DNA from: Clostridia bacterium
Lineage (GTDB): Bacteria; Bacillota; Clostridia; Oscillospirales; Acutalibacteraceae
Assembly (NCBI GenBank): GCA_900767015.1
Contig: CAAFXQ010000335.1
Coordinates: 1-8,375 of the forward strand
Length of the DNA: 8,375 bases
Reading direction: 5' to 3'
The position numbers were made by a program, and so were the translations under genes. The notes under the pieces are model-generated. The model saw only the letters and a program-made list of their open reading frames with translations, searched no databases and was not told the DNA's origin. Below are positions 5,674-8,375 of the stretch, piece after piece (positions within the stretch are counted from its first letter, which is position 1; each line of letters begins with the position of its first letter).

Positions 5674-6744
5674 TTATTCACCGAAAAAGCTGAGCTCGTC
5701 AACCTTTTCGAACCATGTCTTGCAGGTTTCACGAAGACCTAAAGCGCTTTTTACCATCTCACGCATCAACGACACGAGCGGCATATTGATTTCCGTTCCG
5801 AAGCCGTCAATTGCCGGAATCAGCCAGCCGTACATATCAATCATTCCGCTTCGGCAGGCGGTGACCATTGCTTCTTTTTCAAGCTCAGCCGTGTGCATAA
5901 TTTTTGCGTCCTCTTTGAGGAAAGCGATAGCCGCAATCATCGCATAACAGCCCCAGTCCGAGCAAGTTGCGGTGATGATATTGTCCGTCTTTGTCCAGAC
6001 GCCGAGTCCGCCTTCACAGCCGCAGCGGCACTTGCCCTCGCCGGCGTAGGGAATGAACTTATCAAGATGCGACTTGATGGTGCCCATACCGATTTCATTT
6101 CCGAGGTCGCCGATTGCGATATTGAGCACGCCTTTTTTGCAAAGCTTGTCAAACAGCAAATCCTGCTTGGCTTCGTAATCAGTCACGTCAAGACCGGTTG
6201 CGTTGTGGTAGCGACCCTTTTCGTTAGCGCCCGGGCACTCGATGCTGATTACGGCGGCAGGGTCGTATTCAGCAATCAGTTCGTCTGCCATTTCACCCGC
6301 CTTTTCGGCGTCCTTGGTAAAGCAGACAACGCCCATGGAAACCGGCATTTCGGAAAGTGCCTTGGCGTTATCCTTGAAAAGATGCAAACCGACGCACGCC
6401 GAAAGATTTTCGACGGCGACGAGGTTTTCTTCGGGGCAGACAATGACCGGCTTGACGTCAAAAGCCTTGACGAGCGCACGGCAAAGCAGAACCGAGCTGA
6501 TAATGCCGTCGGTTTCGGCGTGACCGAACGGACGGAGTACAAAGCCCGTCATGACGAACACAAAATCGCCGGGCTTTAAGGTTTCACAAAGCTTTTCGGC
6601 CGCATTCATGCAGAGCGGCTTTCCGACAAGCTCCCTCGATGCCTTGTAAAGGATTTTGCATACGCCGTAGCCTCTCGGGTCAAGGTTTGCAAGGTCATCA
6701 AGGCTCTGACCTAAGTTTAAAACGGTAAGCTCATGCTGCGTCAT
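5674..6744 (-). CDS. DUF4392 / glutamate cyclase domain protein
   Basis: The 356-residue protein matches what I know of the DUF4392 family, the domain that forms the C-terminal half of mammalian D-glutamate cyclase DGLUCY. Motifs seen are VMTGFVLRPFGHAETDG (64-80), IECPGANEKGRYHNATG (168-184), the signature GDLGNEIGMG (212-221) and SDWGCYAM (262-269), the last comparable with the family's SNWGGYG block. It probably acts on D-glutamate or 5-oxoproline in the cytoplasm; the exact reaction of the free bacterial form is inferred, not shown. A cysteine cluster CRCGC (239-243) lies shortly before a TKTD motif and may bind metal or stabilise the fold. The ATG at 6742-6744 follows GGAGGAAGAGT. It begins 20 bp after the aminotransferase gene and ends 26 bp before pxpB. 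Its DUF1445 partner domain is encoded separately two genes further on. Confidence 0.85.
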   Translation of the reverse strand: MTQHELTVLNLGQSLDDLANLDPRGYGVCKILYKASRELVGKPLCMNAAEKLCETLKPGDFVFVMTGFVLRPFGHAETDGIISSVLLCRALVKAFDVKPVIVCPEENLVAVENLSACVGLHLFKDNAKALSEMPVSMGVVCFTKDAEKAGEMADELIAEYDPAAVISIECPGANEKGRYHNATGLDVTDYEAKQDLLFDKLCKKGVLNIAIGDLGNEIGMGTIKSHLDKFIPYAGEGKCRCGCEGGLGVWTKTDNIITATCSDWGCYAMIAAIAFLKEDAKIMHTAELEKEAMVTACRSGMIDMYGWLIPAIDGFGTEINMPLVSLMREMVKSALGLRETCKTWFEKVDELSFFGE

Positions 6745-6764
6745 ACTCTTCCTCCGTGCCCTTA

Positions 6765-7607
6765 TCAGTCTGTTGCTTTCATGAATTCGTCAAGAACCTC
6801 GTCCTGAATGGCTTTAAGAAGCTCAGGTGCTTTTCCGCCGACCTTCTTGCCGTCAATTTCTTCGGCGGCAAGGCAGAGAGAGCCGGAGGAGGAAACGATG
6901 ATTTCGTCTGCGTCAAAAAGCTCTTCAACGGTAAACGGATATTCGTCAACGCCGATACCGAGCTTTTTGCAAGCCTTGATAAGGTGGGCTCTTGCGATAC
7001 CGGGAAGAATCAGATGATCAGTCGGGGCGGTCTTGAAGATGCCGTCCTTGATGATGGAAACGTTACTGTGAGCGCACTCGGTGACACGGTCGCCTCTGTG
7101 GAATACCGTTTCGTCACAGCCGAGTTCTTTTGCTCTTTCGGAAGCCATAACGGAGGGAAGAAGATTGAGCGTCTTGATATTGCAGTGAAGAAAACGGGTG
7201 TCCTCCATGGTGGTAAGCTTAATCTTTTTGTATGTATCAACGATATCCTTTTCGGTAAGGGTAATCCAGATATTAGCGGTCGAGCCGTCGGACGGGAAAA
7301 CGTGGTTACGGATTCCGGTGCCTCTTGTTGCCTGCCAGTATACGAACTGATTGCCGCTGTCCATTTTACCGACCATTTCATTGAGCAGGTCTTTCATCTC
7401 CTGCTTGGTCTTGCCGAGGTTGATTTTCAAAAGTGCGGCGCTGTTGAAGAAGCGGTCGATGTGCTCGTCAAGGGCAAAGATCTTATAGTTACGGCTGTAC
7501 GTTGCGTCATAAACGCCGTCGCCGAAATACGAGACTCTGTCGTTCATCGGGATCATCATGTCTTCGATTTCACCGAATTTTCCGTTGTAGTAGCCGAGAT
7601 TTTTCAT
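6765..7607 (-). CDS. dat: D-amino acid aminotransferase (class IV, PLP)
   Basis: The 280-residue protein closely follows the Bacillus D-amino acid aminotransferase pattern and length. It transfers amino groups between D-amino acids and 2-oxo acids, classically D-Ala plus 2-oxoglutarate to pyruvate plus D-Glu. The PLP lysine is K145 in CNIKTLNLL. E177 in RVTECAHSN matches the cofactor-contacting glutamate. FGDGVY (28-33) holds the active-site tyrosine. The D-specific carboxylate trap R100/H102 appears in QATRGTGIRNHVFP, matching R98/H100 of the Bacillus enzyme; this argues for D-amino acids over branched-chain substrates or aminodeoxychorismate. The ATG at 7605-7607 has GGAGG nine bases upstream. 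It is the first gene after the strong promoter at 7789-7817 and precedes the DUF4392 gene by 20 bp. Confidence 0.94.
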   Translation of the reverse strand: MKNLGYYNGKFGEIEDMMIPMNDRVSYFGDGVYDATYSRNYKIFALDEHIDRFFNSAALLKINLGKTKQEMKDLLNEMVGKMDSGNQFVYWQATRGTGIRNHVFPSDGSTANIWITLTEKDIVDTYKKIKLTTMEDTRFLHCNIKTLNLLPSVMASERAKELGCDETVFHRGDRVTECAHSNVSIIKDGIFKTAPTDHLILPGIARAHLIKACKKLGIGVDEYPFTVEELFDADEIIVSSSGSLCLAAEEIDGKKVGGKAPELLKAIQDEVLDEFMKATD

Positions 7608-7782
7608 AGTAAGATTCCTCCGTTGTCTTATAAAAATTTTCTTATCTCTATTGTAAAGCCTTCAGGGTGACCCCCCCGGCTTTTTTACACATAAAAACAG
7701 GGCGGCAACTTATCAGAACTTCGAGTCTGCGAAAAGACGAGACTTCTCCGTATCAAGCAGGCGCCCTTGCCGTAATTTACTA
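7608..7782 (-). ncRNA. Long structured 5' leader of the dat operon (candidate cis-regulatory RNA)
   Basis: About 175 nt separate the predicted start of transcription from the dat start codon. The first part folds as a long arm: minus-strand AGGGCG (complement of 7762-7767) pairs with CGCCCT (7699-7704), enclosing CUU/AAG, AGAA/UUCU and GUCU/AGAC stems with internal loops, and is followed at once by GTTTTTATG. A competing pairing, CGGCAA (7767-7772) with TTGCCG (7703-7708), shares bases with the first, so the two cannot form together. This looks like an attenuator or switch. I do not recognise a T-box (no AGGGTGG-type sequence), lysine, glycine, purine, SAM or TPP riboswitch. The function and the ligand, if any, are unknown. 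A small terminated RNA of about 85 nt is an alternative. Confidence 0.4.
7653..7688. terminator. GC hairpin flanked by T-run in the dat leader
   Basis: On the plus strand AAAGCC (7655-7660) pairs with GGCTTT (7678-7683) followed by TTT, with an inner GGG-TGA-CCC; this has the form of a rho-independent terminator for plus-strand transcription running antisense out of dat. On the minus strand the same hairpin lies about 45 bases before dat and has no T-run, so it would be a leader stem rather than a terminator. It includes a run of seven C/G pairs (7671-7677). Confidence 0.35.
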
Positions 7783-7788
7783 CACTAA

Positions 7789-7817
7789 ATTATATTACCT
7801 TGTTCCCCTAAAGTCAA
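7789..7817 (-). promoter_or_regulatory. Near-consensus sigma-A promoter of the dat-pxp-alr cluster
   Basis: On the minus strand TTGACT (complement of 7812-7817) and TATAAT (complement of 7789-7794) are separated by exactly 17 bases. This differs from the consensus at one base only. Transcription should begin near 7782 and run toward dat. The spacer contains TTTAGGGGAACAA, close to the TTTTAGGGAACAA of the inverted repeat at 508-547. A promoter this strong in front of a catabolic-looking cluster makes control at the level of the leader RNA or by a repressor likely. Confidence 0.85.
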
Positions 7818-7882
7818 CAAAATTATGAACAAAAAGCAGCTTTTTTTCGATTAAAAATGTTATGAAATGCATAAATATGCGA

Positions 7883-7911
7883 TTTACTCTCATTATTGTG
7901 CCTGCTATCTG
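7883..7911 (+). promoter_or_regulatory. Possible promoter for the plus-strand structured RNA
   Basis: TTTACT (7883-7888) and TATCTG (7906-7911) are 17 bases apart, and TG precedes the -10 as in extended -10 promoters (TGC-TATCTG). The match is moderate (4/6 and 3/6). It would start transcription near 7918, just before the closing stem of the candidate RNA. A small palindrome GCATA-AA-TATGC (7869-7880) lies directly upstream. Confidence 0.3.
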
Positions 7912-7917
7912 AATAAA

Positions 7918-8064
7918 CTGTTCGTGGCTGACTGTTCGGAGGCTATATTCCAAAAGTACAGACCGACTGTGAAACAGGAAAATTTTAGTTTGTCGCAGGG
8001 CGACACCAATCCCGGGGCTCCATAGTACTTGTTTGAAAGCTGAGTGCCCGAGCCGTGAGATTTT
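7918..8064 (+). ncRNA. ssrS: Candidate 6S-like regulatory RNA
   Basis: The stretch folds as a rod with a large bubble, the layout of 6S RNA, which binds sigma-A RNA polymerase by mimicking an open promoter. The closing stem CGTGGCT (7923-7929) pairs with AGCCGTG (8051-8057), two G-U pairs included. A bubble of about 18 and 13 bases follows. Then TTC-C-AA-AAGTAC (7948-7959) pairs with GTACTT-G-TT-T-GAA (8025-8037). The apical arm holds CTGT-GAA-ACAG (7967-7977) and TGTCG-CAGGG-CGACA (7991-8005). The GACCGACTGTGAAACAGG segment reminds me of the product-RNA template region of Bacillus 6S-1, from memory only. AGATTTT follows the closing stem. No protein frame is credible here. The family is uncertain: it may be another structured RNA, and both ends are approximate. 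Confidence 0.4.
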
Positions 8065-8092
8065 AATGAATAATGAATAATGAATAATGAAT
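8065..8092. repeat. Four tandem AATGAAT heptamers
   Basis: Four perfect AATGAAT units lie directly before the tip AATTGTGGTCGC (8093-8104) of the next dispersed repeat. The same unit, reversed and slightly varied, flanks the right tip of the element at 2672-3125. They also mark the 3' boundary of the candidate 6S-like RNA. Confidence 0.85.
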
Positions 8093-8096
8093 AATT

Positions 8097-8375
8097 GTGG
8101 TCGCAGGGGACACAGTGCTAAAGAACAGTCGTCAGCCGCAGAATAGACTTTTTCGCATCGGGAAGCTTGTAGATTATATGCGACAGAAAGCCGGCGTGAA
8201 TTCGGGAAAACTGCGGTTAGCTTTTAGTTTAGCGGCACTCCCTCAGTCACTTCGTGACAGCTCCCTCACCAGGGAGCCAATTAGCATCGACCTCAAAGAA
8301 AAGCGATCCAGCCTCCCTCGTGAGGGAGGCGGCGGCGGTAGCCGTCGGAGGGAGTAAGCTAAGCTGAATTTTACC
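8097..8375. mobile_element. Second copy of the GTGGTCGC repeat element, running off the window
   Basis: Starting at GTGGTCGC (8097-8104), the sequence follows the right arm of the 2672-3125 element in reverse complement over about 90 bp, sharing GACAC, CTAAAG, GACTTTTT- or GCTTTTT-like, CGGGAAG/GGGGAG and TTGTAGATTATA-GCGAC. It then reaches the CTCCCTC unit. It does not end before the window edge, so its length is unknown. A short plus-strand open frame (8097-8357) across it has no protein-like features and is not counted as a gene. Confidence 0.65.
8237..8355. repeat. Palindromic CTCCCTC/GAGGGAG unit, copy 2
   Basis: This copy begins ACTCCCTCAGTCACTTCGTG and ends GAGGGAGT like copy 1 at 2812-2905, but is 119 bp because of extra sequence around 8284-8308. 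It keeps the GTCAC-TTC-GTGAC and CCTCCCTC-GT-GAGGGAGG hairpins. Paired changes such as CTCATGAG to CTCGTGAG sit in loops or keep pairing, suggesting structure is maintained. Confidence 0.75.

Noticed and set aside
6756..7670. 304-codon plus-strand open frame across dat
   Set aside because: It mirrors the dat gene, whose catalytic residues are all present; the mirrored protein looks like nothing known.
7608..7782. T-box leader for dat
   Set aside because: No AGGGTGG-like antiterminator sequence or specifier arm could be found, and the gene is not of a usual T-box class.
7831..7845. AAAAAGC-A-GCTTTTT palindrome as terminator
   Set aside because: The possible stem is nearly all A-T with too small a loop and does not follow any gene; it may simply be an AT-rich upstream element of the promoters.
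8097..8357. 86-codon plus-strand open frame at the right edge
   Set aside because: It lies wholly inside the dispersed repeat and ends in low-complexity glycine/arginine codons from the palindromes.

Overview
The window looks like a chromosomal stretch of a Gram-positive, low-to-mid GC Firmicute, most probably a gut-type Clostridia (Oscillospiraceae/Ruminococcaceae-like). I infer this from AGGAGG-type ribosome binding sites, a Bacillus-type D-amino acid aminotransferase, a gene set related to the ycsF-ycsI-kipI-kipA cluster of Bacillus subtilis, and palindromic 'CTCCCTC...GAGGGAG' intergenic repeats of a kind I associate with such genomes. Species cannot be given from the sequence alone.

Layout. 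Positions 1-80 hold the last 25 codons of an unrecognised plus-strand gene, followed by a terminator hairpin. Next, on the minus strand, comes a 5'-truncated Fic-domain gene (178-516). Its upstream edge coincides with a 15-bp perfect inverted repeat (508-547). From 631 to 7607 seven genes lie on the minus strand. In order of transcription they are D-amino acid aminotransferase (7607-6765), a DUF4392 glutamate-cyclase-domain protein (6744-5674), pxpB (5647-4934), pxpC (4921-3974), a DUF1445/YcsI D-glutamate-cyclase-like protein (3959-3174), pxpA (2582-1812) and alanine racemase (1797-631). Gaps are 12-26 bp, except between the DUF1445 gene and pxpA, where about 590 bp is filled by a MITE-like repeat with imperfect terminal inverted repeats. 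A near-consensus sigma-A promoter (7789-7817) lies about 180 bp upstream of the aminotransferase gene, leaving a long, foldable 5' leader. Facing the other way, 7918-8064 can fold like 6S RNA. The window ends inside another copy of the repeat found between the DUF1445 gene and pxpA.

How the genes may work together (inference from known families). Alanine racemase makes D-Ala. The aminotransferase exchanges D-Ala and 2-oxoglutarate for pyruvate and D-Glu. The DUF1445 and DUF4392 proteins correspond to the two halves of the mammalian mitochondrial D-glutamate cyclase DGLUCY, which turns D-Glu into 5-oxo-D-proline. PxpABC is the ATP-dependent prokaryotic 5-oxoprolinase that yields glutamate. The cluster therefore reads as a self-contained D-alanine/D-glutamate/5-oxoproline module in which the two DGLUCY halves are separate genes. 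This is the most interesting biology in the window. The main open question is stereochemistry: whether this PxpABC accepts the D-form, or whether L- and D-5-oxoproline are handled separately.
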